Shown here piece after piece: positions 44,461 through 54,947 of a stretch of 64,000 nt of DNA (the stretch's first letter is position 1; every line of letters begins with the position of its first letter). The DNA comes from Ariolimax columbianus (Eukaryota > Mollusca > Gastropoda > Stylommatophora > Arionidae), in NCBI GenBank assembly GCA_036924085.1, contig JAVGWX010000005.1:38347983-38411982 (forward strand). The letters are read 5' to 3'. The notes under the pieces are model-generated. The model worked only from the letters and a program-made list of their open reading frames with translations. It ran no database searches and was not told where the DNA came from. The translations under genes and the position numbers were made by a program.

Positions 44461-44954
44461 ATAAAAGAACGGTCCAATCTTCGACCACAGAAGGCACAGG
44501 TAGTGACCGCTGACATAAAGTGTTGGCATAGAGAGGTGACAATGTTTTCGTGTGTGTCCCGACGACTTCACTGGTTACTTGATGGGGAAATACTTCTCAG
44601 CCGAGTGGCTGCATATGCCACATATAGGTCAAGCGCTATTTTACAGGAGCAGGACACTCTTTATAATCGAACCAGGCCGTTTGTCTGTAGAAGGATATGC
44701 ACATTACTTAAAATGCGTATGTACTGATACTTTGGATACTCGCACTATCGGGTTGAAAATCAACATGAATGACGGCAAGTCTGTCCCAGAAAACACTCGC
44801 CATAACTGACGCGATTGTCACAATTTTTGTCGGCGGTAGTGTACCTTTTTAAAAACGTTTACAGCATTCAAGTCTTACTGCCGCAGAGTTTCTCATCGCC
44901 GTATTGTGATTGCAGTCTTCTGTAAATTATCGCAGGTTTCACGCCTTTTTTCAA

Positions 44955-45420
44955 AAGAAATTTAATGTGAAATGATCATACTCTTCTCTGCACTGATTTC
45001 CATCCCGAATGTATGAGCAGCATTGTCCAGGTTTGTGACTAGGTTTGCAAGTTCAGGCTCTGTCCCAACCAGACCGGTAATGGCGTCGGCAAGCTGAACG
45101 GTTGGTGAGTATGCGTTCGCTTATAATGACCGTTCCTACGTGTTCATCCAATGCTTTTGACATAATGCGTTCACGATAAACATTAACACGTTTCAGAGAA
45201 AGTAGACACCGCCGACGAACGCGATTTTCGTGGGGAACCACTCACCTGTGGTCTCGTTGAGGTAAACTACACTGCTGCCATCGTGATTGAGCCGCCTTCC
45301 TATCTTGTACTTGTTCAGACGTCCCCACAAGGCCCCATGTTGCACCATATCAAAAGCCTTTTAAATTAAATGAAGACCTGGTACAATTTATGTTTATATT
45401 GAGTGCATTTGTTGCCGATC
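44955..45420 (-). pseudogene. Reverse transcriptase palm relic, minus strand
   Basis: The minus strand shows RT blocks in several frames. FKKAFDMVQHGALWGRLNKY corresponds to motif A (DFKKAFDSV.H..LW). TTGEWFPTKIAF and GG are a ruined GVRQGC block. LADAITGLVGTEPELANLVT, NLDNAAHTFGMEISAEKS corresponds to the catalytic and following region (FADDI.GL.G.E.EL..LV..LD.....FGMEIS.EKTK). The first catalytic Asp-Asp is degraded to ADA. It belongs to an endonuclease-RT element different from the plus-strand RT that starts at 45500. Confidence 0.75.
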
Positions 45421-45509
45421 AAGCGCAGGTTAAAATATGACTCTGTTTTACTGCAACCAGCTCTGATACTTGTTTGTTCTTCTGCAATATTATTTACTGT
45501 GTATTAATA

Positions 45510-46570
45510 AATATAATGGAAGAAGTACGCTAGGCAATCAAAAGCATAATAAAAATGAAAGTCACTAAGGTTTGATGACATCCCAGCGGAACTAATACGG
45601 ACATGAGGTGAGACCAGTGCACGCATTCATCTTGTATTGTGCAAAAAGGATATGGTACAGAGCAGAGTAATCAAAAATATGGATATTCCTCTCCCAAAAG
45701 AAGGCAACTGATAGCTGTTCACAAAGTACCGCACTATATCGCTAATAAGCCACTCTAGCAATGTCAACTTCTGGATTATATTGAAACCGATCAAAAGACA
45801 AACTGAGTGGGAAATCCATGAAATGCAATCAAGCTTCAGAAAAGACAGAGGGACCAAAGATGACATATTTAATATGAGGAAGATCTATTCAAGCTGCGAA
45901 GAGTATTACATATATATGTATGCATGCGTTATCGATTACACCAAGGTCTTCGATTCCATAAAGCATCATAAAGTGTGGATAATCATGATATATTAAAGGT
46001 TTTCAGTACATCTAATCCATCTAATCGAATATTTATATCGGAAACAACAAGCTCTGTCACAATATCTGTGGAAACATCAGATTGCTTCTAAATTCAAAAT
46101 AAGAGTAAGGCAGGGACGTATCTTCGTCCCATACCTATTTACATGATTGCAAGTTACAACATCAAGACAAAACCGTATGCTACTGTCGTCATTATCGCTT
46201 AGGATTGGTAATTAACGTATTAAACATGTATGCAACGTGCATAATGGGGAACGTTAGAGAGGGTGCAAATATTGGCGGACACAAGATCCCTGAGGCAAGA
46301 TACGCAGACGATACTGTGATACTATCACACAATGCAGAGGAGTTAGAGCAGCTAATTACAACCGTAAGCAGATGCAGTAACGACCAAAACATATTTGTAA
46401 ACATAAACAAAGCAAAGAGAATAACCGCCGACAAAACAAGAAGTAAACATACATTCAGACACTGAGATGTGGAAATAGAACAGGTCACGAACTTCGAATA
46501 TCTGGGCTCTAGAATTGACAACAAAGGCGACTGATCAAAGGAAATTAGAAGAACATTATACAGAGGCTAC
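45510..46570 (+). pseudogene. RTE-like (ATG-tail group) reverse transcriptase, fingers to palm
   Basis: The most complete RT domain of the ATG-tail group. Frames read FDDIPAELIRT, FTKYRTISLISHSSNVNFWI, ILKPIKRQTEWEIHEMQSSF, RKDRGTKDDIFNMRKIYSS, VIDYTKVFDSIKHHKVW (motif A), KIRVRQGRIFVPYLFT (GVRQGC-like), then EARYADDTVILSHNAEELEQ with an intact YADD catalytic box (46301-46312), and FEYLGSRIDNKGD. Stops and frameshifts occur roughly every 100-250 bp. It continues, through a SINE-C insertion, into the C-terminus and tail at 46930-47255. Confidence 0.85.
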
Positions 46571-46649
46571 ACTACATGATCCAACTATGGCTTAATACAA
46601 GCAAAGCTTGTTTAGAATAAATATTTTTTCATTGGCATCTTACAGCTGT

Positions 46650-46919
46650 TTTTTGTTTGTTTTTTGTTTGTTTGTTATTTGCGTTCGCTTTATTTGTCTA
46701 ATCCCTAATGCGGTGTGCGTTGCACTGTGGTTTTATATTCTGCGCATGTCAGCACAGTACATCTGACTTCAGCATGCATTTTATGTTTGGGTCTGCTTCC
46801 TCCTGCATTTTCTAGGAGTTTGCTTCACCAGTGTAACGGCCGATGCTGTGATGGGAATCGAGCCCAGCACCTTCGAGTTATGAGCCGTGTCACTTAACCA
46901 CTAGTCCACGCTGTCCCCA
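46650..46919 (-). mobile_element. SINE-C: tRNA-derived SINE with A-rich tail and 11-bp TSD
   Basis: Read on the minus strand it begins GTGGGGACAGCGTGGACTAG. Box A is TGGACTAGTGGTTAAG (46893-46908) and box B is GGCTCGATTCC (46854-46864). A body of about 170 bp follows, ending with repeated CAAACAAAAAA (plus-strand TTTTTTGTTTG at 46650-46675). CTTACAGCTGT (46639-46649) and CTTACCGCTGT (46920-46930) flank it. It interrupts the RTE-like relic: removing it joins sequence for FSLASY with sequence for KTSSRNVIE. It is a different family from SINE-A and SINE-B. Confidence 0.85.
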
Positions 46920-46929
46920 CTTACCGCTG

Positions 46930-47255
46930 TAAAACTTCAAGTCGAAATGTTATAGAAAGAACATCAGAATAACATGAGCCGAAAAGAAGAAGAATGCAGA
47001 CATTCCTCACGAATTGGAGATACACCAACATTTTAACAACATTAAATGACGGAATGGTCTTGAGAGAACACTAATGGAAGGTATGGCCTCGGACAAGAGA
47101 GGCAGAGGCAGACGAAGGAGGCGGTGACACCAAGATGTAAAGGAATTGTTAACATAACTCTGAAGCAGGCTGGATATTTAGCAAGAATGCAAGTTTCTTT
47201 CAGATGATTAGTGATGGGAGCGACGTTATGCAAATAAATGTTACATGATGATGAT
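46930..47255 (+). pseudogene. RTE-like (ATG-tail group) C-terminus after SINE-C
   Basis: Continues the 45510-46570 relic. Frames give KRNGLERTLMEGMASDKRGR, GRRRR, HQDVKEL and a degraded AGYLARMQVSFR. The end is GTGATGGGAGCGACG and ACATGATGATGATGATGATA. The ATG tail is the longest of the group in this window. Confidence 0.85.
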
Positions 47256-47259
47256 GATG

Positions 47260-47525
47260 ATATGCATATCAGAGTAGGATGGTTCATTCTCCAGACAACC
47301 ACACAGCCTTGTGACCTTAAGCAAGATCTGCCGTCAAAAACATTAAGAAGATCATGATACTTGTGAACGCAAACGATTACTGAAAGTTATATAATATCGG
47401 AGCAGCATCAAATATGCTACTCGAAGCCTCGCCGAGCTCCACTAAATCATTCCTTATCTGAAAGGAATGGGTCTCTCACAACGACAAAGTTGGGCATGGC
47501 GTAAATCATGAACGCTTACTATAGA
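47260..47525. other. No gene seen
   Basis: Flank between two retrotransposon relics, with no recognised feature. Confidence 0.35.
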
Positions 47526-47639
47526 GACCTGTTCAGATCAACAGAACACAGTCCTATTGATCTTCCCATCCACTTTTCTCTCTCTTCCGGACTTCATTCA
47601 CCTCAAAAATATGCCATGCCGTCGAATCAATGCCATCTG

Positions 47640-47850
47640 GAGAATCACAAGGTGAAGATGGCATCACTGCAGAGGTCATCCAGGCTTGCGGTCTACCCCT
47701 TTAAGATTTGAGGATGTCAACGAGTACATATATCTCTGGCGCCTACTCAATATGGAGAATAACCTGGACCCAGGCACCCGAACTGGCAAGACGTGGTTGT
47801 GCGGGCCAAGCAAGTCACCAACGGATTTTCGACTGAAACAAATAAATATT
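47640..47850 (+). pseudogene. RT C-terminal relic, YIYFGGLLNM group, copy 2
   Basis: The plus strand reads FEDVNEYIYLWRLLNMENNL, then DPGTRTGKTWLCGPSK, matching IEEYIYFGGLLNMDNNFKP and IARPPSCELGC at 25200-25330. Only this short block is clear. A preceding frame near 47640-47690 (GEDGITAEVIQACG-like) may be a piece of the RT fingers (GxDGIxxEVxxxG). Confidence 0.6.
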
Positions 47851-47935
47851 AAACAAAGGAGGTCACCCCTCTTCACGAGATCTAACGAGACAAGTAGACT
47901 GAACATATACGGCGGCTCTACATGACCAAGATCTG

Positions 47936-48150
47936 TACTTGATCATTTCGACTTATTGAGGGTCTACTGGAACATGCTCTCAAATTATGTGAGAAAATAT
48001 GTAATTGGTTTGATGCTCATGGCATCGTCACCAAAAGCCTGTTGACATTTCCAAATGGTTTCCACTTGGGTTTCGTGAAGGTTTTGTAAACATTGGATGG
48101 AACATCGCTGCTTGATGCTTTCGATCGTATTGTGGTGCATGAACACTCGT
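47936..48150 (-). pseudogene. mariner-type transposase N-terminal relic
   Basis: The minus strand reads IKQRCSIQCLQNLHETQVET, then IWKCQQAFGDDAMS, and, after a frameshift, SRPSISRNDQV. This follows the mariner/SETMAR N-terminus: a helix-turn-helix with the pattern (E/K)QR..I.F...L.K...ET...L..AFGD.A(L/M)S, then the RPSTSRND linker. The catalytic DDD part is absent. No terminal inverted repeats were found. This is the only mariner trace I saw in the window. Confidence 0.7.
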
Positions 48151-48154
48151 CGGA

Positions 48155-48750
48155 GGTTCTTTTCACGCACCACTAAAAGGTTGACTGCCAGTGACTGACA
48201 CAATCTGTGGACGGCATAACATTCACGTCTCGGAATGATGGTCCTCTATACCTATCTGCAGAAGGACACTACCCATGATTCATTTGTTGTCCCAGACACA
48301 ATTAAGGTCTGATACTTTTTGAACACATGTCGTATATATTGTTACATGTTTATTTTTAGCCCAGGTTCTTCTAAAACATATATGATTAACAAAATACAAA
48401 TATTCATACAAGAATCTGTTTGATTGTCAAACCACACATGTTTGTTTATATTACACCTCTTATGGAGGTTTTTGATGACGCCTTGGTCGTGAGATAGGAA
48501 TACTGTAGCAGCAGAGTGAAGGAAATATTAAGGCCACTCTCACCTTCCAAGAAAGTCATGAACATCTCTGAATAAGGATTTTTGAGTGACAATTTCATCT
48601 GCATCATATTAATAACGTGTTCTATAAACTAACACATGATATGTTCGCGAAACATTCTAAGAAAAACATGTATATAAAGATGTTTTTAAACATGTATTGA
48701 AACATGTTTTACGTAAGATGTCCCTATGTTGTTGCTATTGGCCTCTTACA
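48155..48750. other. No gene seen
   Basis: A+T-rich, with repeated AACATGTT-like words near 48660-48715. No recognised relic. Confidence 0.35.
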
Positions 48751-48759
48751 GAACAGACT

Positions 48760-49395
48760 GGAAAGTTGCGAATTGGAGATGCATGGTTGGTTGGTTGATT
48801 ATTGATCCAGCGGCCTATGGGCTCCTGCCCTTTGGACCAATGCCATATAGTGGTATGTACAAATGTTTGAAAGTTATTGTTCAGTCCGTACAAAGTTTTT
48901 CATTTGTCTGGCCTCGGAGGACAATTTTTTTCGTACGACTGGCAAGCACCGGACATTCAAAAAGATGATGTTTATCAGTTTGATAAGGATGTGTGCACAG
49001 CCGTTACTCTAGAGTATGTTGTGGTTGGACTCTGTTCAAATGGCTATTAGTTGAGTGCGAAGTTGGAAAATTGTGCTTTGGTCTCTCCTTTTCAGGAGGT
49101 TGATGTTGTCTTTGGGATTTGGGTTGGCAAATAGTTCGTATATTTCTCCCCTTGTATTTCCCATTGCCAATCTATTCAGTCAGTCCTCTTTGTTTGCAGT
49201 CTTCAGTAGTTGTTTGGATGTCTGTAAGGTCGTTGGTGTGTATTGTTGTTCTTGACTTGATCCCTTCTTAGCTAATATGTCTGCCCTGTGATTGCCAGGC
49301 GCATTTGACTGCCTAGGGATCCACTGTATCCATCGGAGATACATAATGATCTTACAGCTTTGAAGATTTGGTGTTCTAGTTTAGAGAATAACACA
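48760..49395 (-). pseudogene. I/Jockey-like RNase H end and C-terminus, minus strand
   Basis: The minus strand reads LRWIQWIPRQSNAPGNHRAD, ILAKKGSSQEQQY (RNase H end, near 49255-49330), then a stop, IYELFANPNPKDNINLLKR, RDQSTIFQLRTQ and, after frameshifts, HHLFECPVLASRTKK. It corresponds to WxPxHxxVxGNExADxLAKxG and to the later LRTGH...HLLxxCP module. The last RNase H catalytic Asp (HRAD) is retained. Stops and frameshifts show it is dead. It diverges from the plus-strand elements around it. Confidence 0.7.
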
Positions 49396-49399
49396 TCAC

Positions 49400-49830
49400 G
49401 TGTATGCCTTTTCCGTATCTTCCTACGTGTCATACACAATCTGACAATGATAAATCGGCCGCTCCACTAGTTTGTAGTATGCGTAGAGCCCAACAATTGG
49501 CATACACTGACCGGATTTTAGGATTCTAGTCATTTCCAGTGTTGTTTAGCAGCAATGGTTTTTTTTTCATGTCGTTGCCAGTCAAACCTTTAACGTTGTC
49601 TCGTATGACATATTTGCTTAACATAACAATATAATACACACATTGAGGCCGTACCGACTTTTCATTGCAAGAACTAATCAACTCAGCTTAATTTTTCACC
49701 TAATTGGTCGATCTTACAAACGTACATTCTTGAAATAATGCAGAATAAACATATGGGAAGGATTAAAAGTTCAGTTGGTAAAAACGATTTAAATATTCGA
49801 CCTTACTAAACATTGGGTTATCTCATACAT
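49400..49830. other. No gene seen
   Basis: Flank between two divergent retrotransposon relics. No feature recognised. Confidence 0.35.
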
Positions 49831-50059
49831 TCAAGACACCACAGGAAGGGACCTGAAGACAGATGAAGAGAAGTCTAAGTTTTTTCAGTCGATATGTTGT
49901 CCAGACTGATAAAGGCTACAGAGATGCCGGTATGGAAGCTCGAAAAGGCATCTTAGACGCAGCCATCAGGGGAGATGCCTATGTAGACCTTATCACAGAG
50001 GCGGAGGTCGTAAATAGCTTACGTACCAGCAATAACACTGCCCCAGGTCCTAACGGAGT

Positions 50060-50380
50060 TGTTGTTGCTTAGATGTTTGCCTCACTAGTTTCTACTGGCT
50101 GAGGCGCGCCATTTTCCACCCCAGACCGTAGTCCATTAGGCGATATCAGGACGCATAAACCAGTGCTTGGATGAATGCGCGCGTCTGCATGTACCTATGC
50201 TAGGTTTGTGCGCCCTCAGTAGCTAGCCCAACCAAAGTGCAATGGAAGAGCCTCACCATGAGGGCGCCTGTGAAAGTTGTGCAAGAGTGTGACTGTAGGA
50301 TAGAGTCAAATGAAACAGAGTGAGGTAAGAGGAGAGAGAAGGGGAAGAGTGGCCCCCAGGGTGAGCCTCCTCCTGTCTCT
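50060..50380. mobile_element. 321-bp unclassified insertion in the RT gene
   Basis: Lies between CCTAACGGAGT (50049-50059) and CCTGATGGAGT (50381-50391), an 11-bp direct repeat with two differences. The RT reading is GPNGV before it and SPDGVQYCHIKQ after it, as if the conserved PGPDGV codons were duplicated. No terminal inverted repeats, A-tail or Pol III boxes are obvious. It could be an unknown short element or a fragment of one. Confidence 0.55.
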
Positions 50381-50821
50381 CCTGATGGAGTACAGTATTG
50401 CCACATCAAGCAGTTGGGTGAGACAGATATACAAAATATGGGGAAGGAGATCAACCACACTATAGAGAAGGTATATGGGCCTGAGGACTGGCTTTATAGA
50501 TATCTATGCCCACTGCCTAAACCTGGTAAGTACTCCACGATTCTCGGCAGCTATCGCATAATCACCATACAAAATGCATATGGCAAATTGTTCGAGTAGA
50601 TAGTGGCCAGGACAATAATGGCCTACCTTGAACGGGAGCAGATTCTACCCGATACGCTGGGCAGCTATAGAACATCGAAGGAGACCTGGGCTAACGCTGA
50701 AACTTTCGCGTATGATGTGTACGATGGGTTTCAGTCAAAGCAAGCAACAGTCGCGGTGGCACTCGACCTGGAAGACGCATACAACCGTGTCGATTTTGGG
50801 ACCTTAATTACCTGTCTGCAG

Positions 50822-51048
50822 CAGTGTGGTTTAAACCCGTGACTGGTTAGTTGGATATCAATTGCCCTGATGGAAAGAACAGTGTGGTTTAAACCCGTGG
50901 CTGGTTAGTTGGATCAGCTGCCCTGATGGAAGAACAGTGTGGTTTAAACCCGTGACTGGTTAGTTGGATCAGCTGCCCTGATGGAAAGAGCAGTGTGGTT
51001 TAAACCCGTGACTGTTTAGTTGGATATCAATTGCCCTGATGGAAAGAA
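50822..51048 (+). repeat. Fourfold tandem duplication inside the RT palm
   Basis: Four units of 58, 55, 56 and 58 bp, each starting CAGTGTGGTTTAAACCCGTG and ending CCCTGATGGAAAGAA. The ancestral frame is QQCGLNPWLVSWISIALMER; units 2 and 3 have lost the TATCAA segment in favour of CAGC. It breaks the RT between motif A and the GLTQGS block. Confidence 0.95.
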
Positions 51049-51626
51049 CAGTTGCGCTACGTGTGGGATCGTGGACACCAGAACCGAGAAGAATATGTCC
51101 AGGACTGACTCAAGGGTCTCCGCTTTCACCGGTGCTGTTCAACATTTACTCAATACAAGTGGCCAATATTAAACCCACAGAGACAGGGCGAACGTTGACA
51201 TTTGCCGATGACATTCTAACGTACAGGACTGACTCAGACAGGCAAGAGTTGGTCAAAGACATACAGGAAACCTTGCAAGGAATCTCACAGTGGTGCGGCG
51301 ACTCAAGCTCCAAGATCAATCCGAACAAGACCTGCATGATGTGGTGCTCTTTGAATAATTCCATAGTAAAGGCTGAGCTCCGGGGCATCACTTTTGATGG
51401 TTGCATCATTGACAGGTGTGACAGGTTGAAATACCTCGGAGTGACTTTTGATCGCAGTCTTTCCTGTAACTGCCATGTTGACCACATCGTACAAAGATGC
51501 AAGAGAGGGTTAGGAGCACTCAAGACCATGGCTGCTGCCGACTTGGAACAACGCCTCCTGTTCATCATATTTCGCCAGGTCATGTTGTCTGTCATCGATT
51601 ACGTACTAGGCATCCTCACACTATGA
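51039..51626 (+). CDS. Open RT segment (palm to thumb) of the R1/I-like element
   Basis: An open stretch of 195 codons carrying RICPGLTQGSPLSPVLFNIY, the FADD catalytic box at 51201-51212, INPNKTCMMW, LKYLGVTFDRSLSC and KRGLGALKTM. The element-wide frame is broken on both sides, so this is not an independent gene; it shows how little this copy has decayed. It would copy the element's RNA into DNA at a nicked target if intact. Confidence 0.6.
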   Translation: MERTVALRVGSWTPEPRRICPGLTQGSPLSPVLFNIYSIQVANIKPTETGRTLTFADDILTYRTDSDRQELVKDIQETLQGISQWCGDSSSKINPNKTCMMWCSLNNSIVKAELRGITFDGCIIDRCDRLKYLGVTFDRSLSCNCHVDHIVQRCKRGLGALKTMAAADLEQRLLFIIFRQVMLSVIDYVLGILTL

Positions 51627-51953
51627 AGATCACAGTGTGAAAGGTTGGAACGCATCCAGAATGAATGTATTCGTCTGGTTCTGGGCTGCACTAGAGATAC
51701 CCCGATTGGGATGATGCGGTACATGTTGGGATTGTTATCGGTGACATCCAGACATAAACTGGCACACGTCAAAGCCTACATGCGTGTCACCACAGACACT
51801 CGACACCCTCTGTACAATAGTATATCAGATATCAAGGGATCAAGAATCAAGAGAGGGTTGTCATGGATGGCATAGGCTGAGACAACAATCGGACACGTCA
51901 CTCCAGATGAGACGATAGCCAAAGGGGAAGAATCGGTCCACACTGGTGATAGA

Positions 51954-52463
51954 ATGATAGAGTACCACAGAGTCATCATAACCTTAGGCAAGGAATGCAG
52001 AGAAATGAACATCGAGATAAATCAGCTGATAAGTGAGAACACCCAGGAGAGTGACGCTGCCATATACACCGACGGATCAGTAGTGCGCAGTGGGATATCA
52101 GGCTGGGGTTTCTCGGGTAGAGTTAGAGGAGAGGTCGGGGCTGAGCGCAGTAGAGCATACATGTCAACAACCCCCAGTATGAGAATGGAGACGGAAGCAG
52201 TGACCTCAGCACTGAAATGGATATCTGAGACTTCTATAACAAAGGCAGTCATCGTGACAGACGCGCAAGCCGTACTTCAGAAAGTACAGAAGGGATGGCT
52301 TAGGTACGAGTGGATACCTGCTGTTGAGGCCTCAAATCTCCAGGCGCTGACCTTGATCTACTGTCCTGCTCATGCCGGGGTTCAGGGCAATGAAAGAGCT
52401 GACATCTTGGCTTCACGGGCTCCCATCATGGGCTCATTGGTGATGGACAGAAGTGACATTTGA
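51954..52463 (+). CDS. Open RNase H segment of the R1/I-like element
   Basis: An open stretch of 169 codons with all four RNase H catalytic positions: Asp in YTDGS (codon 52071-52073), Glu in RMETEAVTSAL (near 52188), Asp in VTDAQAVL (near 52257) and Asp in GNERADILAS (near 52398). The sequence ends with YCPAHAGVQGNERAD in the usual place. RNase H would remove RNA during element replication. It is part of the broken ORF2 described above, not a separate gene. The ATG used for the start lies inside ORF2. Confidence 0.7.
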   Translation: MIEYHRVIITLGKECREMNIEINQLISENTQESDAAIYTDGSVVRSGISGWGFSGRVRGEVGAERSRAYMSTTPSMRMETEAVTSALKWISETSITKAVIVTDAQAVLQKVQKGWLRYEWIPAVEASNLQALTLIYCPAHAGVQGNERADILASRAPIMGSLVMDRSDI

Positions 52464-53159
52464 AATCAATCAATGACCTGGATGAGGATACCGCAATAGA
52501 TGAAGCAGCAATCCACAGACTGCAAAGTTTCGACATTAAGCGAGGTTCGAGCGGAGTGGGGCGCATGAGAGGACGGCGCAGGAGAGTGTACAACCAGCGA
52601 GCTACAGGGGCCATCAGCATCCATACCTTACGCCATTTGATGAGAGAGACTGAGCACCTATGCGTATGCTCGGAGTGCAGTAGCGTCGTATCTTAGAAAC
52701 AGAAACAAACCGGACCTGCTAGAAAGACCCTTCTACGTGCCCGCGTGCTGATTGTGGGTAACCGGTTGCAATAGAGCAGACCGGCTAAGGACAAGGGTTA
52801 CCCGGTACTCAAAAATGCCTGGTGAAGTCGAGTCGGACAGAAAAGTTGCAAATATCGCCATCAAGCTGTAAACTACGACACAACGCATTCCGTTCTATGG
52901 ATCTCATTCTACTAACTCGCAAAGCCGTTTTCAGGGCTTGATAGTGGGAGATTGAGAACGAACAAATAATAGGAGGAAGAAGAAGACACAATCCTGCTAC
53001 CTTCAGCCGAATCGTCGCAAGGTAGTGCAATATTCTTTTGCTCATCTAGTGTTGTTTTGTTGATATTTTTAATTCGTGTCTTTTGCTAATCATCCTAATG
53101 TTACGAAACCCTTCTTCTGTGTGTGGCTGGTAGGTTCTGATACAGTCTTTGTTATGTAT

Positions 53160-53260
53160 ACAGTTCTATTTATGTATGTATGTATTTGTGTATGTATTTA
53201 TGTGTGTATGTATTTATATGTGTGTATGTATTTATCTATGTGTATGCATGTGTGTAAGTA

Positions 53261-53317
<57 letters not shown>

Positions 53318-53690
53318 GTGTGTATGTGTGGGTGGGTGTGTGTGTGTGTGTGTGTGTGTGTGGGTTGGTGTGTGTGTGTTTGTGCGTGTGTCTGTCTGTC
53401 TGTGTGAATGTATGCACGTATGTGTGTGTGTATGTGTGCGTGCGTGCTTGCGTGAATTTATATATGTATGTGTGTGTGTATGTATGTACGTATGTGTATG
53501 TGTGTATGTATGCATGTATGTATGTATGTATGTATGTATGTATGTATAGAAGCATGTATATATGTATGTATGGAAGCGGGTGTGTGTATGTATGTATGTA
53601 TGGAAGCATGTGTGCGCGTGTGTGTGTATGTATGTATGTGCGTATGGAAGATTATATATATATATATATGCATGTGTGTGGGTGCGTGCT
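53160..53690. repeat. TG / TATG microsatellite
   Basis: About 500 bp of TGTGTG, TATGTATG and TGGGTG runs with a short (TA)n at 53654-53668. Long Cys/Val-rich and His/Thr-rich frames through it are artefacts. Confidence 0.98.
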
Positions 53691-53694
53691 CTAG

Positions 53695-54475
53695 GGGTGA
53701 AGAGTCCGTTTCACAATCCCAACCTCCCGTATCGAATCACGCGTGTGTCCAGTTTGGCAGAAACGGGTTTTCTTTCGCTATCAGCGTACGGAAAGTAATA
53801 GCAACGTACCGTAATGGCACACTTCCAAATAAACTTACAACAGCCAAATAGATTGGATGTCCTAAGAAACGACGTTCTGCAAAAGACGTGATACTAACTG
53901 TCTTATGTATGTATGTATGTATGTATGTTATTTCGTTCTTTTTTGTGATTTCTTTCATCCGTTTATCCTGGTCTGGACGCCGGCTGAATGGAACTACGCT
54001 TATACCTGTGTCGTATTTCACGGGTTAGTTCTGCGTTTCACCTTCACGAATTTGGCGTGTGGAAATTTTAGATGCTACTATGATGAGCTGAATACAGCTG
54101 GGGAGAGATGCCAGACTCACTCACACGCTGAGTGTTGTCCATACGACCTCTTGTGGTTATCGAAAAGGCACGACAAACTGCGTTAGATGCCATCCCACCT
54201 TTCTACCCTGCGGGTTACATGTTTACGGAAAGGCTTCGGTGGTAACCTTGAGGCAAAATCTGCATCCTATGCTATCTCCAGTCGTCTCGATGACTGTCTT
54301 GCCACTGGCAAAAGGTAGCTTAGGCTCTGTGAGTGAGGTTGACAAAAGGCGCAGTTTCTTCCTCACTGTAATCCAATTCACCGCGCAAGTCACCAATTTC
54401 AGCGGACACAGCAAGAGATATGACTGTCCACACGGCTGAACAAAGAGAGTGGTCTTCATCACTTGTGTTGGACAA
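53695..54475. other. No gene recognised
   Basis: Contains a short TATG run (53905-53930) and frames without recognised domains, including a 93-codon plus frame at 53905-54186 that starts in the TATG run. Confidence 0.35.
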
Positions 54476-54479
54476 CTAT

Positions 54480-54625
54480 AAATGTATGTATGTATGTATG
54501 TATGTATGTATGTATGTATGTATGCTTGTATGCATGTATGTATGTATGCATGTATGCTTGTATGCTTGTATGTATGTATGCATGTATGCTTGTATGTATG
54601 TATACATGTATGCTTGTATATGTCT
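54480..54625. repeat. TATG / TGCATGTATGCT microsatellite
   Basis: TATGTATG runs merging into TATGCTTG and TATGCATG units. Confidence 0.95.
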
Positions 54626-54629
54626 AAAT

Positions 54630-54945
54630 ATTGACCCTGACCAAGGCCGTTGAAAACAATCATGTCGTGCCACATGTTATGATCAGTCTTGTCATTGTCA
54701 TGTTCGGGGTCTATATCAGCAATTGAAAAGAAACTAGTTATGAATCTTTGAATTGGTATATTTAGAACATCTTTGAGCGTTTTAATGGTAGACCAGTTAT
54801 AACATGTTTCTCACCGTGAAGGTACGGGTGATCGCAATTCGGTAGTGGCTTGATCTCATCTACACGGGTGTAAGGGACTACCTGAATTACACGTAAGGGA
54901 AGAAAGACAGCGGGATATGATTATGTCATCTTACCTAACGTAACG
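54630..54945. other. No gene seen
   Basis: Flank between a microsatellite and family R copy 4. Confidence 0.4.
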
Positions 54946-54947
54946 GG

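Larger units (their letters stand above)
49835..52980 (+). mobile_element. R1/I-like non-LTR retrotransposon: RT and RNase H, best preserved in window
   Basis: ORF2 without its endonuclease. In order: linker (RDLKTDEEKSKFFQ), RT fingers (NSLRTSNNTAPGPNGV, 50010-50060), a 321-bp insertion, YCHIKQLGETDIQNMG, YRYLCPLPKPGKYS, LGSYRIITIQNAYGKLFE; motif A ALDLEDAYNRVDFGTLI (near 50761); a fourfold duplication; CPGLTQGSPLSPVLFNIY; catalytic FADD (51201-51212); YLGVTFDRSLSC; then RNase H and a C-terminus ending LCVCSECSSV near 52690. The 3' end has a GGAAGAAGAAGA tail near 52975. Stops are few (for example 50599, 50840, 51626, 51875). Confidence 0.9.

Noticed and set aside
53076..53851. Long Cys/Val/Tyr-rich and His/Thr-rich frames
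   Set aside because: They are translations of TG and TATG microsatellites.
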